From NCBI GenBank assembly GCA_016213345.1, contig JACRAO010000172.1, positions 1 to 22,969 of the forward strand: 22,969 nt of DNA, written 5' to 3'. The DNA comes from Bdellovibrio sp. Lineage in GTDB: Bacteria > Bdellovibrionota > UBA1018. The notes under the pieces were generated by a model. The model was given only the letters and a program-made list of their open reading frames with translations. It was not told the origin of the DNA and searched no databases. A program made the translations under genes and the position numbers. Shown piece after piece: positions 6,928-14,328 of the stretch; position 1 is the stretch's first letter, and each line of letters starts with the position of its first letter.

Positions 6928-7859
6928 AAAGATGGGACTCCTAATAAATCTAAAGGATTAATTTTGACTCTATTAACAACCACTCCCCAATGCAAATGAG
7001 GACCACTAACACGCCCCGTTTTTCCTGATAAACCTATTAATTCATAAGCCCTAACTTGTTGCCCTTTTTTGACATTCAATTTTTCTAAATGAGCATATAC
7101 AGTAAAAATACCCCACCCGTGGTTTATTAAAACCGTATTTCCTGATAAAAACAAATCTTTTGATAAATCCACCCTTCCAGCTTGTGACGCATAAACAGGT
7201 GTGCCTTCGTTTGCTTTAAAATCTGCACCATTATGATAACTTTGCAAACTACCATTAAAAATCCGCTTCGTGCCATAGACACTCGTAAATTCACTTTTCA
7301 TAGGAAATACAAATAGACCACCCCAGAATTTTTCAGATAGTATGTTTTTATAAATAAGTGCTATTTCGTTAGCTTCTCTCTTGATCCTGGCTAAATCTTT
7401 AGGAGAGGGCTCAACATGTTTTGGGTCTACCGTTAAAGTTTCGCTTAAATAATCACCCTTCAAAATAGTCAATGGAAAAGTAAGAGTTTTTTCTTGTTCA
7501 TTCTCTTGCAACTTAACTAAAATAGAACTTTTACCTTCAGCATGACCATAAGGAATGCCTATAAAAGAAAAATAAGTACTACGGCTTTTTGGATCTAAAA
7601 AAAATGGCACTTCGTTATTTTCAAAAATAACACTTTTCAATGTTGCTTTGTCATTGATCTGATAAGTTATCCAAAAAAGAGAGCCATTGGCGATTTTATT
7701 TTTGGAAATAGAAATATCACCGGATGTAACCGCGAGTGTTTGGGGGTTTATTGGAGTTTCTGATTTTTTTATTGAAACGCAGCCGGTCATGGACAATATA
7801 GAAAACCCACAGAAAAGTACAATAGTCCTAGAGTGCTTTAACTCTCCTTTGTCCATCAT
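6924..7859 (-). CDS. M23 (LytM-type) peptidase, predicted lipoprotein
   Basis: The 311-residue protein has an N-terminal signal ending in a lipobox-like LSMTGC, so it is probably lipid-anchored in the envelope. The middle third is an all-beta region preceding the peptidase. The C-terminal M23 domain keeps its zinc ligands: H209 and D213 in HNGAD, and H288/H290 in HLHW. It should therefore be an active peptidoglycan endopeptidase, unlike the degenerate EnvC-like protein in the same operon. The start (MMDKGE) lies inside xseA with a 32-base overlap; the only SD-like match upstream of it is GGAG, about 16 bases away. A better SD (AAAGGAG) lies just downstream of this ATG but has no good start codon after it. 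It is co-transcribed with xseA and the outer-membrane-like gene. Confidence 0.87.
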   Translation of the reverse strand: MMDKGELKHSRTIVLFCGFSILSMTGCVSIKKSETPINPQTLAVTSGDISISKNKIANGSLFWITYQINDKATLKSVIFENNEVPFFLDPKSRSTYFSFIGIPYGHAEGKSSILVKLQENEQEKTLTFPLTILKGDYLSETLTVDPKHVEPSPKDLARIKREANEIALIYKNILSEKFWGGLFVFPMKSEFTSVYGTKRIFNGSLQSYHNGADFKANEGTPVYASQAGRVDLSKDLFLSGNTVLINHGWGIFTVYAHLEKLNVKKGQQVRAYELIGLSGKTGRVSGPHLHWGVVVNRVKINPLDLLGVPSL

Positions 7860-9081
7860 AGAAAATGACTTTTAGCTCCATTCCGGTTTTAATATCATTT
7901 GCGCTTCTTATTAATTGCTCTTTAGCGTCTTTTACTAAAGTAAACCCACGTTCTAAAACTTTCAATGGAGAAAGTGCTTCCATTTTACTTATTAACTGGT
8001 AAAAACTGTTTTTTCTGCGTTCGATTTTTATTTGCATTGCTTGACAAAGCTTTAAATATAATTCATCAGCCCGCTGTGCTTGCTCCCTTAGCTTGTCTTT
8101 TGGACTAATAACTCTGGCAGAAATATGAGATAGCAATGTTTTTTTGAACTCCACACTTCTCAATATACTTTTTTGCATGTTACTTTGGTATTCAGACATT
8201 CTTTTAGCTGCATCTACCCAATACGTAGTAATGATTTCTGCTGCCGCTGATGGCGTAGGTGCTCTGACATCGGATACAAAATCTGAAATTGTAAAATCAA
8301 TTTCATGACCTACAGCAGATACAACAGGAATTTGAGAACTTGAAATCGCTCTGGCTAGATTTTCGTCATTAAAACACCAAAGATCTTCTATACTGCCGCC
8401 ACCTCTGGCAAAAATGATAATGTCACCTAGTTGAAATCTATTGGCAATCTCAAGTGCATTGATCAGTTGAGCAGAAGCCGAATCTCCTTGCACAAACGCA
8501 GCAAGCACTAAAACATTAAGCCAAGGTGATCTTCTTTTTAAAATATTTAAAATATCCTGAATTGCAGCGCCAGAAGGCGAAGTAATCACTACAAGACGAG
8601 TTGGGAAAAGAGGTAGTGCGCGTTTTCGCTTGATGTCAAATAAGCCTTCTTGATTTAGCTTGGTTTTTAGTTGTTCGAAGGCAAGCTGCAGAGCTCCAGC
8701 GCCCACGGGCTCAAGCTGATCTGCAATTAACTGATAAGAACCCCGTGGAGAATAAACTGTAATTTTACCATGACATAAAATTTCCATGCCGTCTTCTAAG
8801 TTAAATGGTGACTTTTTTCTTCTATTATTCCAATTAAAACAAGCCACAGGTAAAGTCGATCCAGCGTCTTTAAGTGAAAAATACACATGTCCAGAAGAAG
8901 CGGGACGAAAATTGCTAACTTCGCCTTTTACCCAAATAGAAGTAAACACAGGCTCTAAAGTTTCACGAATTTTGGCCGTTAACTCAGAAACAGTAAAACA
9001 TTCAGACTTAGCAATATCAGTTTTTTTAGGCTCTACCTTTTGTGTTTGCTGTGAAAATAATGGCAAATCGTCTAGCTTCAT
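7828..9081 (-). CDS. xseA: Exodeoxyribonuclease VII large subunit
   Basis: XseA is the catalytic large subunit of exonuclease VII, which degrades single-stranded DNA to acid-soluble oligonucleotides. The 417-residue length is close to the family norm. An N-terminal OB-fold region (ESLEP-type VWVKGEVSNF... here SIWVKGEVSNFRPASSGHVYF) is followed by the conserved core VITSPSGAAIQDIL, ARGGGSIEDLWCFNDE, VSAVGHEIDFTISDFVSDVRAPTPSAAAE. The C-terminal ~100 residues are helical and ribosome-independent in function (coiled coil binding XseB). The start overlaps the ctpA stop by ATGA. No xseB is visible in the window, although it is often adjacent. Operon placement among envelope genes probably reflects co-transcription rather than shared function. 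Confidence 0.96.
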   Translation of the reverse strand: MKLDDLPLFSQQTQKVEPKKTDIAKSECFTVSELTAKIRETLEPVFTSIWVKGEVSNFRPASSGHVYFSLKDAGSTLPVACFNWNNRRKKSPFNLEDGMEILCHGKITVYSPRGSYQLIADQLEPVGAGALQLAFEQLKTKLNQEGLFDIKRKRALPLFPTRLVVITSPSGAAIQDILNILKRRSPWLNVLVLAAFVQGDSASAQLINALEIANRFQLGDIIIFARGGGSIEDLWCFNDENLARAISSSQIPVVSAVGHEIDFTISDFVSDVRAPTPSAAAEIITTYWVDAAKRMSEYQSNMQKSILRSVEFKKTLLSHISARVISPKDKLREQAQRADELYLKLCQAMQIKIERRKNSFYQLISKMEALSPLKVLERGFTLVKDAKEQLIRSANDIKTGMELKVIFYDGQRRVKAL

Positions 9082-10541
9082 TGTTTTGTAGTCGCGCCAT
9101 TATCTTTTGCCGCAATTTTTTTGAAAATTTCAAAAGATTTCAAATAATTCAGTGCTTCTTTTACTTGATAATCCTCTTTTGGATTAAATTTAATTACTGC
9201 AAAATCGTCTTCTTTGTCTTTATCTTTGTCCTTGTCTTTATCTTTGTCTTTCTTCTTATCTTTTTTACTAAGATTTTCTAATTCTTCTTTTTTATAGTCT
9301 TTGTTTTCTTTATTTTCTGAATTTACAATATGACCTTTCAGGTCTTTTTCTCGTAAGTATTCGCCTTTTCGTTTTGCTTCTGCAAGCAATTTTGGATCAA
9401 AATCATCCAAAATAATATCAGGTTGCACTCCTTTTTCCTGGATGCTCCGGCCACTTGGAGTGTAATAACGGGCTATAGTTAGTTTTAGTCCCATGTCTTG
9501 CCCAAGTTCAATTACGGTTTGCACTGATCCTTTTCCAAAGGTTGGAGTTCCTAACACAATAGCGCGGTGATGGTCTTGAAGTGCACCAGCAACAATTTCA
9601 GCTGCCGAAGCTGTGCTTGAATTAACTAAAACAGCAACAGGGAAATCTTTTCTGGCATTTCCTTTGCGAGCGTATTTTACTTCTTTTTGATCTTTATTTC
9701 TGCCAATCGTGGAGACAATGACACCTTCGTCAATAAATTGAGAAGAAACTTCGACTGCCTGATCCAATAATCCTCCTGGATTTGTTCTTAGATCCAAAAC
9801 AAGGCCTTGCAATTTGTCTTTCTTTTCTAATTTTTCAAATGCTTTCTTCAAATCAGAAGAAGTATTCTCATTAAAACTAGTAATACGCACATAGCCATAT
9901 TTAGGTTCAAGTTCTTCTAACTTAACTGCTTGAATTTTAATAATGTCTCTCACTATAGAGACGTCTTTTGTTTGCTCAAAACCATCTCTATAAACAGAGA
10001 GTGTTACACTTGTACCTTTTTTGCCTCGCATTTTTGAAACCGCTTCGACTAAAGTCATACCCTTTGTACTTTCTTTATCAATTTTTACAATGCGATCATT
10101 GGGTTTGAGTCCTGCATTCCAGGCTGGAGTGTCTTCAATTGGAGCAATGATTGTTAAAATACTATCCTTCATCCCTATTTCAATGCCTATTCCGCCAAAT
10201 TTTCCACTCGTATCTGTTTTCATTTCTTTAAAAACATCAGGAGGCAAAAAATTAGAGTGTGGATCCAAAGTTTCTAACATGCCCTTAATGGCACCTTGGA
10301 TCAAATCTTTTTGTTTTACTTCGTCTACATAATTACTTTCTACAAACTGTGTGACTTTATGAAAAAGATCTAAATTTAAGTATCGTTCGTTTTGAATATC
10401 AGACGTACTTGCACGCGAATCTGCAGCAATCGCGTTGATTTTTACGACTTGTTTTGTGAGATTTTGTCCAGCAATTATTCCCACACCAGAAGCTAATAAA
10501 ATAAAACCAAATACCGAAACTTTTTTAATTAATGAGGTCAT
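9078..10541 (-). CDS. ctpA: C-terminal processing peptidase, S41 family
   Basis: The start at 10541 (MTSLIKKVSVFG) has a strong AAGGAGG seven bases upstream; a longer TTG-initiated frame to 10568 is less likely. Residues ~5-28 form a signal or membrane anchor. A PDZ domain spans about residues 80-165, and the S41 protease domain follows with the Ser/Lys dyad S312 (STASAAE) and K337 (GKGS), spaced 25 residues as in Prc/CtpA enzymes. Members trim periplasmic proteins and often control peptidoglycan hydrolases, which fits the EnvC-like and M23 neighbours. A Lys-Asp repeat tract lies near the C-terminus. The ATG overlaps the TGA of a conserved 27-aa ORF (10621-10538), and the stop overlaps xseA by ATGA. 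Confidence 0.93.
   Translation of the reverse strand: MTSLIKKVSVFGFILLASGVGIIAGQNLTKQVVKINAIAADSRASTSDIQNERYLNLDLFHKVTQFVESNYVDEVKQKDLIQGAIKGMLETLDPHSNFLPPDVFKEMKTDTSGKFGGIGIEIGMKDSILTIIAPIEDTPAWNAGLKPNDRIVKIDKESTKGMTLVEAVSKMRGKKGTSVTLSVYRDGFEQTKDVSIVRDIIKIQAVKLEELEPKYGYVRITSFNENTSSDLKKAFEKLEKKDKLQGLVLDLRTNPGGLLDQAVEVSSQFIDEGVIVSTIGRNKDQKEVKYARKGNARKDFPVAVLVNSSTASAAEIVAGALQDHHRAIVLGTPTFGKGSVQTVIELGQDMGLKLTIARYYTPSGRSIQEKGVQPDIILDDFDPKLLAEAKRKGEYLREKDLKGHIVNSENKENKDYKKEELENLSKKDKKKDKDKDKDKDKDKEDDFAVIKFNPKEDYQVKEALNYLKSFEIFKKIAAKDNGATTKQ
9211..9252 (-). repeat. 6/12-bp tandem repeat coding Lys-Asp tract in ctpA
   Basis: Direct repeats of a hexamer (TCTTTR on the plus strand, in a 12-bp super-period TCTTTGTCTTTA) encode a (KD)n run in the C-terminal region of the protease. 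The units are in frame, so gain or loss of units would change only the length of this charged linker. Confidence 0.75.
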
Positions 10542-10621
10542 ACTCGCCCTCCTTGGCTGCGTTTGCAATTATAAGCGGCCTCGCTTCCAGCTCGGCAGCA
10601 TTGTGTTATATGAATTGTCAT
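10538..10621 (-). CDS. 27-aa leader-type ORF overlapping ctpA start
   Basis: The ORF begins MTIHITQCCRA and ends GGRV, with its TGA overlapping the ctpA ATG (ATGA). AGAGG lies just before its ATG. The first 32 nt (10621-10590) match 29 of 32 positions of another tiny ORF in front of tsaB (18242-18273), and the last nine bases (CGAGTATGA) are identical. Middle segments differ. Translation through it would bring ribosomes to the AAGGAGG site of ctpA. I recognise no family. It could be a coupled leader peptide or a coding-coincident regulatory DNA/RNA element; the substitutions alter amino acids as often as not, so peptide selection is unproven. Confidence 0.55.
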   Translation of the reverse strand: MTIHITQCCRAGSEAAYNCKRSQGGRV

Positions 10622-10636
10622 ACCTCTAAAACTAAA

Positions 10637-11809
10637 CTAATTTATCCTAGAAATCCACTGCATTGGATTAATAGCAATATTTTTTGACCTTATTTCAAAA
10701 TAAATACGATTACCCGAGCTGTCTACTATGCCAATAGACGCCCCAGTTTTGACAATTTCACCCTCTTTTTTATAGAGTTCCCCCAGCTTGCCTATTAGCG
10801 AATAATAATTACCTCCGTGGTCTAAAATCAATACTTTTCCATAGTTAGGCAGTTCACCAGAGAAAACCACTTTTCCGGTATAGATAGCAAATACTTTTTG
10901 ATTTTTTTCTTTAGGTGCAATGTCTAGTCCTTTCTTAAAAACATACAGTCCGGATTGAGCGTCAAAAGTTTTTCCAAATCCAGAAACAGTATCACCACGC
11001 AGCGGAAGAGAAAGCTTACCCTTTTGTTTTTCAAATTCACCTTTTTTTGTTAACGATAAAGCTTGTTTTTCAGTTTGTGCGATCTGATCTAATTCTTTTC
11101 TTGCATTAAATTCAGTTAACATTTTTTCAATTTGATTTTCAGTAGTTCTCAGTGTTTTATAACTTTCTAATTGTTTAATTTTTTCGCTAACTTTTTTTTG
11201 TAGAAGATCCATTTGAATTTGCTTGTTAAGCTCTAAAATACTTTTTTGCTCACTCAGTTCATGCAGCTCATAAGCTAATTGCTCATGTTCTTCCTGGATT
11301 TTCTTTTCAAGCACCAAAGAGTCGTCTAAATCTGTCTGGTATGCTTCGAGTTCTTTTAAACTAAAATCAATATAATGTGATAGCACTTTTCTTTTTGGAT
11401 AATATTTTTTTTCTACTTCTATAGAATGAGAAGAGACATGGCGCATGGTGCGATGAATTTCTCTCAAAGAACTGCGAATAAAATCCTGGTGTCTTTGAAC
11501 TTTTCGTTTCAGATCATCTTTTCTTGTCTCAAGCTCTAAAACCGTGTTTTCTATAGTTTTGAGTCTTGTATTATACAATTTGATTTCTTCTTTTTGTAAC
11601 CTCAATAAAACACGAATTTTATAAAGTTGATTTTTTGCGCCGGTTTGTGATTTGGCACTATCTATAAGTTCTTGCTCCAGGCTTAATATCTTTGTTTTTA
11701 TGTTAGAAAGTTTTTCTTGAAGCTTATTATTTTCAAAGCTTAGGCTGTCTTTTGAACAAAATAAAATTAAAACAAGAAAAAAGATTTTTTTCACTATATC
11801 TACCTTCAC
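10637..11809 (-). CDS. envC: EnvC-like murein hydrolase activator with degenerate LytM domain
   Basis: A signal peptide (about residues 1-24) precedes a long coiled coil (about 30-260, rich in Leu/Lys/Glu heptads) and a C-terminal LytM/M23 fold. The zinc ligands are lost: the usual HxGxD is KKGLD, and the usual HLHFE is RIYFE. This matches EnvC, which does not cleave peptidoglycan but is recruited by FtsEX and activates amidases at the division site. The gene directly follows ftsE-ftsX and overlaps ftsX by ATGA, the arrangement expected for an FtsEX-EnvC unit. The 390-residue length is close to E. coli EnvC. The partner hydrolase here is unknown; the M23 lipoprotein in the same operon is a candidate. 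The symbol is given by domain architecture and context. Confidence 0.85.
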   Translation of the reverse strand: MKVDIVKKIFFLVLILFCSKDSLSFENNKLQEKLSNIKTKILSLEQELIDSAKSQTGAKNQLYKIRVLLRLQKEEIKLYNTRLKTIENTVLELETRKDDLKRKVQRHQDFIRSSLREIHRTMRHVSSHSIEVEKKYYPKRKVLSHYIDFSLKELEAYQTDLDDSLVLEKKIQEEHEQLAYELHELSEQKSILELNKQIQMDLLQKKVSEKIKQLESYKTLRTTENQIEKMLTEFNARKELDQIAQTEKQALSLTKKGEFEKQKGKLSLPLRGDTVSGFGKTFDAQSGLYVFKKGLDIAPKEKNQKVFAIYTGKVVFSGELPNYGKVLILDHGGNYYSLIGKLGELYKKEGEIVKTGASIGIVDSSGNRIYFEIRSKNIAINPMQWISRIN

Positions 11810-12681
11810 GAAAATTTTTCATAGGATTCGGGTATTTTACAAAACAATACTGGAACTAAACTTAGACCAAGACAGCCAACTAACAAGAATAATATAGTAT
11901 AAAGCGAAGGTGTTCTAAAAGACTGGAAATGTATTGAGAAAAAATGCAAACGAGGAATAATCCAGGTTATAGCAAAGTACCAAAAAAAAGATGAAATAAT
12001 TGTCCCCAAAAGTCCAATCCATAAACTAGATAAAAAGAGAGGAATTTTTAAAAAAAATACTCCTCCACCGGATAAGCGCAAAAAAGCATAAGACGACTTA
12101 ATGGCAAATGTAAGGAATTTGGTCATAAGAATAAGCCATAAACACAACATCAGAAAAAGTGAAACTAGAGAAATTTTAATAAACCTCACAAGAGTCATAA
12201 AGCCTTCTGGTTCTTGTGGATTGTATATTTTTGAAGTTTCAATTAGTTCAATTCCAGAAACTAATTTTAATTTTTCTATGGTTTGCTTTTGAAAATATCC
12301 ATAGATGGAAATAAATTGAGGAATAATTTTATTTTTGTCTATACTTAAAGCATCGATTTCTTGTACTAAATCAGGATAAGCGCCTTGCATTTCTTTTAAA
12401 AATTCATCTTGAGTTGTCGGTTTTATTTGTATCACCTGGGAGCCTAGCATGGTTTTGATAGTATCTATAATTTTGGGTTGATTGTTTTGATCAATAGAGT
12501 TGTCAAGATATGCGGTAATAACTTGTTCTGTTCTTAATTTTTGTATTAGTGGGTTCAAATGTCTTTCAAACCAAAACAAAAAACTAAAAATAGAAATCAA
12601 AAAGGCTAAGGCACAAGCAGCAAACATATAAGTGAAAGGAAATTTTTTCCATGGTTGAATAGATAGTTTCAGTAAAAGCAT
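11806..12681 (-). CDS. ftsX: Cell division ABC transporter permease FtsX
   Basis: The 291-residue protein has an N-terminal membrane segment near residues 20-40, a periplasmic domain of about 120 residues, then three membrane segments near 165-190, 210-235 and 260-282. This is the FtsX topology. FtsX couples ATP hydrolysis by FtsE to conformational change in periplasmic hydrolase activators such as EnvC. The primary sequence is divergent, as is usual, so the call rests on topology plus its place between ftsE (13-base overlap) and the EnvC-like gene (ATGA overlap). Confidence 0.9.
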   Translation of the reverse strand: MLLLKLSIQPWKKFPFTYMFAACALAFLISIFSFLFWFERHLNPLIQKLRTEQVITAYLDNSIDQNNQPKIIDTIKTMLGSQVIQIKPTTQDEFLKEMQGAYPDLVQEIDALSIDKNKIIPQFISIYGYFQKQTIEKLKLVSGIELIETSKIYNPQEPEGFMTLVRFIKISLVSLFLMLCLWLILMTKFLTFAIKSSYAFLRLSGGGVFFLKIPLFLSSLWIGLLGTIISSFFWYFAITWIIPRLHFFSIHFQSFRTPSLYTILFLLVGCLGLSLVPVLFCKIPESYEKFS

Positions 12682-13358
12682 AAAGTCTCCTCTTGTGAGA
12701 GGCGGCCATTTTTTAGAGTAATGGCCCGTTTTCTCATTTTTCTAACCGTTTCCCGATCATGAGTAGCAAGAATTACTGTTATTTCGCTGATATTTGCTTT
12801 TTGAAAAATATCCATTAAGTTCCATGTGTTTTCTTTATCTTGTGCCCCAGTAGGTTCATCTGCAATCAGAAGTGCTGGCTGCCTGGCTAGTGCTCTTGCA
12901 ACAGCCACGCGTTGTGCTTCACCGCCTGATAGTGTTTTTGCCAAAGCATTTTTCTTATGTTTTAAATTTAATTTATCCAATAATTCATAAATATGTTTTT
13001 TTACTTCATGATTAAGAATGCCTAGACTGCGATTTTGCGATAGAGAAAGTGAAAGACAGATATTGTCAAAAACACTCAGATCTCCAATAAGTCTTATATC
13101 TTGAGGGATGTAACCAATATTACGTCTGATGGCATTAAGAGAAGCGGCGGATATTTTCGAAAGGTCGTATCCAAATAGTTCAATGGTTCCAAATGTGGGA
13201 TCTTCTTCGGTAGCTAGCATTTTTAGAAGAGTGGATTTTCCTACTCCACTGCCACCAATGACGTAGAGAAATTCGCCTTTTTTTATCTCAAAGTTAACTT
13301 GCTCTAATGCGTGACAGTGTTTAGAGTAAATTTTGGTTACGTTTTTGACCTGAATCAT
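12669..13358 (-). CDS. ftsE: Cell division ABC transporter ATP-binding protein FtsE
   Basis: A 229-residue ABC ATPase with Walker A GGSGVGKST, Q-loop region YIPQD, signature LSGGEAQRVAVARAL, Walker B LLIADEPTG and H-loop ATHDRE. Length and sequence fit FtsE, the cytoplasmic ATPase of FtsEX, which works at the divisome to control peptidoglycan hydrolysis. LolD-like ATPases look similar, but the FtsX and EnvC-like genes downstream decide the call. It is the first gene of the minus-strand operon. The ~140 bp upstream hold a G-rich weak ribosome site and only poor promoter matches. Confidence 0.93.
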   Translation of the reverse strand: MIQVKNVTKIYSKHCHALEQVNFEIKKGEFLYVIGGSGVGKSTLLKMLATEEDPTFGTIELFGYDLSKISAASLNAIRRNIGYIPQDIRLIGDLSVFDNICLSLSLSQNRSLGILNHEVKKHIYELLDKLNLKHKKNALAKTLSGGEAQRVAVARALARQPALLIADEPTGAQDKENTWNLMDIFQKANISEITVILATHDRETVRKMRKRAITLKNGRLSQEETLCFY

Positions 13359-13475
13359 TGATATGCAATCGCCCCACCCTTATCTGGCCCTATCTATAAG
13401 AATAGCAGGAATTTGAAAGAAGGAACAAGAAGTAAGATGACGCGTAGCAGCTCGGATTGACGCATGATTATACTG

Positions 13476-13497
13476 AAAGCACCTGTGAGGTGGCTTT
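13476..13497 (-). terminator. Candidate terminator after outer-membrane-like gene
   Basis: AAAGCACCT (13476-13484) and AGGTGGCTTT (13488-13497) form a 9-bp hairpin with a 3-nt loop and one bulged G. Read on the minus strand it lies about 5 bases after the stop of the 14221-13502 gene and ends in CTTT, without a longer U-run. It would separate that gene from the ftsE operon. Confidence 0.4.
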
Positions 13498-13501
13498 GGA
13501 T

Positions 13502-14221
13502 TTATTTATAAAAATCTTTTGAAAAGCCAGAAAAAGTAAAACCAAGAAATAAATCAGTCGTTTTCTGAGTGCCTTGGCCGGTAACAAAACTTTTTAAATA
13601 ATAATCAGAAAATAAAATAAGAGACGCAGCATCAAACCGAAACGCCAGTTTTAACCCCCCCCCATAAGCAAAACCATTCTTTAACAAAAAAGTGCTCGTA
13701 TTTTGTGGGAAATAATAACTACCAAAAGGAGAGAAAAAAAATGCGGTATTTTTTGAATTAAAAATAGCGATATGAGGTTCAAGACTTAAGCGCGTCAAAA
13801 ATGCAGTTTCTAAAACCAAGGCAGCTTGTGAAGAAGAGCTTAAAAAATTTTCTTTTACTCTTCCTCCGACAAGATGTAACCAAAAATTACCAAAATAAAG
13901 TCCAAACCCCGTATAAGCTGCATAAATTTTTCCGGTTTGATTATTTAAACTAAAATCAACTGGTGATACATATTTAACCGCATTAATTTCGCCACGCAGT
14001 AGCCATTCAAATTTTTTTCCAAACTTTAACCCGAATTCCGGTTCAAGAAAATAAGAGAGTTCAGAGGCAAGTTTTGCACTTCCTCCAGTAGTACTCACAG
14101 TTGATAAAACAGAATAATAAGTTGCAGGAGTCAAAGAAAATCGCATGTAAATCTTTGCATATGCGTCATAAGAAAAGATTAAAAACAGCATAAATAAAGA
14201 AACACTATATTTTGTTATCAC
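13502..14221 (-). CDS. Outer-membrane beta-barrel-like protein with a G9 tract
   Basis: I do not recognise the family. The start is GTG at 14219-14221, followed by a signal peptide (about residues 1-22, ending DAYA-KI). The 239-residue protein is rich in aromatic and Gly residues in alternating patterns (GFGLYFGNFWLHLVGG, ASLILFSDYYLKSF), typical of a barrel, and ends LFLGFTFSGFSKDFYK. A run of nine G in the coding strand (plus strand 13655-13663) encodes three Gly in AYGGGLKL. In an AT-rich gene this is a likely slippage site. The gene is divergent from ettA and shares a 107-bp intergenic region holding a strong inverted repeat. Confidence 0.7.
   Translation of the reverse strand: MITKYSVSLFMLFLIFSYDAYAKIYMRFSLTPATYYSVLSTVSTTGGSAKLASELSYFLEPEFGLKFGKKFEWLLRGEINAVKYVSPVDFSLNNQTGKIYAAYTGFGLYFGNFWLHLVGGRVKENFLSSSSQAALVLETAFLTRLSLEPHIAIFNSKNTAFFFSPFGSYYFPQNTSTFLLKNGFAYGGGLKLAFRFDAASLILFSDYYLKSFVTGQGTQKTTDLFLGFTFSGFSKDFYK
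13655..13663 (-). repeat. G9 homopolymer tract in coding sequence
   Basis: Nine consecutive C on the plus strand (G on the coding strand) lie within the middle-to-late part of the barrel-like gene. A one-base length change would shift the frame and truncate the protein. Confidence 0.85.
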
Positions 14222-14249
14222 TCTAAATAATATATTAATACAATCATAG

Positions 14250-14282
14250 CTGTAACTGCAACAGATACTGTAGCAGTTACAG
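14250..14282. promoter_or_regulatory. Inverted-repeat operator candidate between divergent genes
   Basis: CTGTAACTGC (14250-14259) and GCAGTTACAG (14273-14282) are a perfect 10-bp inverted repeat with a 13-nt spacer. Further related half-sites follow (AGTTACTG, TTGACTGTAA, up to 14300). On the minus strand a TTGCAG hexamer inside this repeat lies 17 bases from TTAATA, so a bound regulator could block the barrel-like gene. Could also form an RNA hairpin. Confidence 0.5.
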
Positions 14283-14314
14283 TTACTGTTGACTGTAAAC
14301 GGATTTCAGATTAC

Positions 14315-14323
14315 TGATACAAT
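14315..14323 (+). promoter_or_regulatory. Extended -10 element just before ettA
   Basis: TGATACAAT is a good extended -10 (TGn-TACAAT) and ends five bases before the ettA ATG. There is no ribosome site before that ATG. If used, transcription would begin at or next to the start codon, giving a leaderless mRNA. No clear -35 is found at the usual distance. Confidence 0.4.
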
Positions 14324-14328
14324 AGTTT

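Noticed and set aside
10542..10568. TTG start extending ctpA by nine residues
   Set aside because: The ATG at 10541 has AAGGAGG at ideal spacing and overlaps the leader ORF stop; the extension adds nothing typical of a signal peptide.
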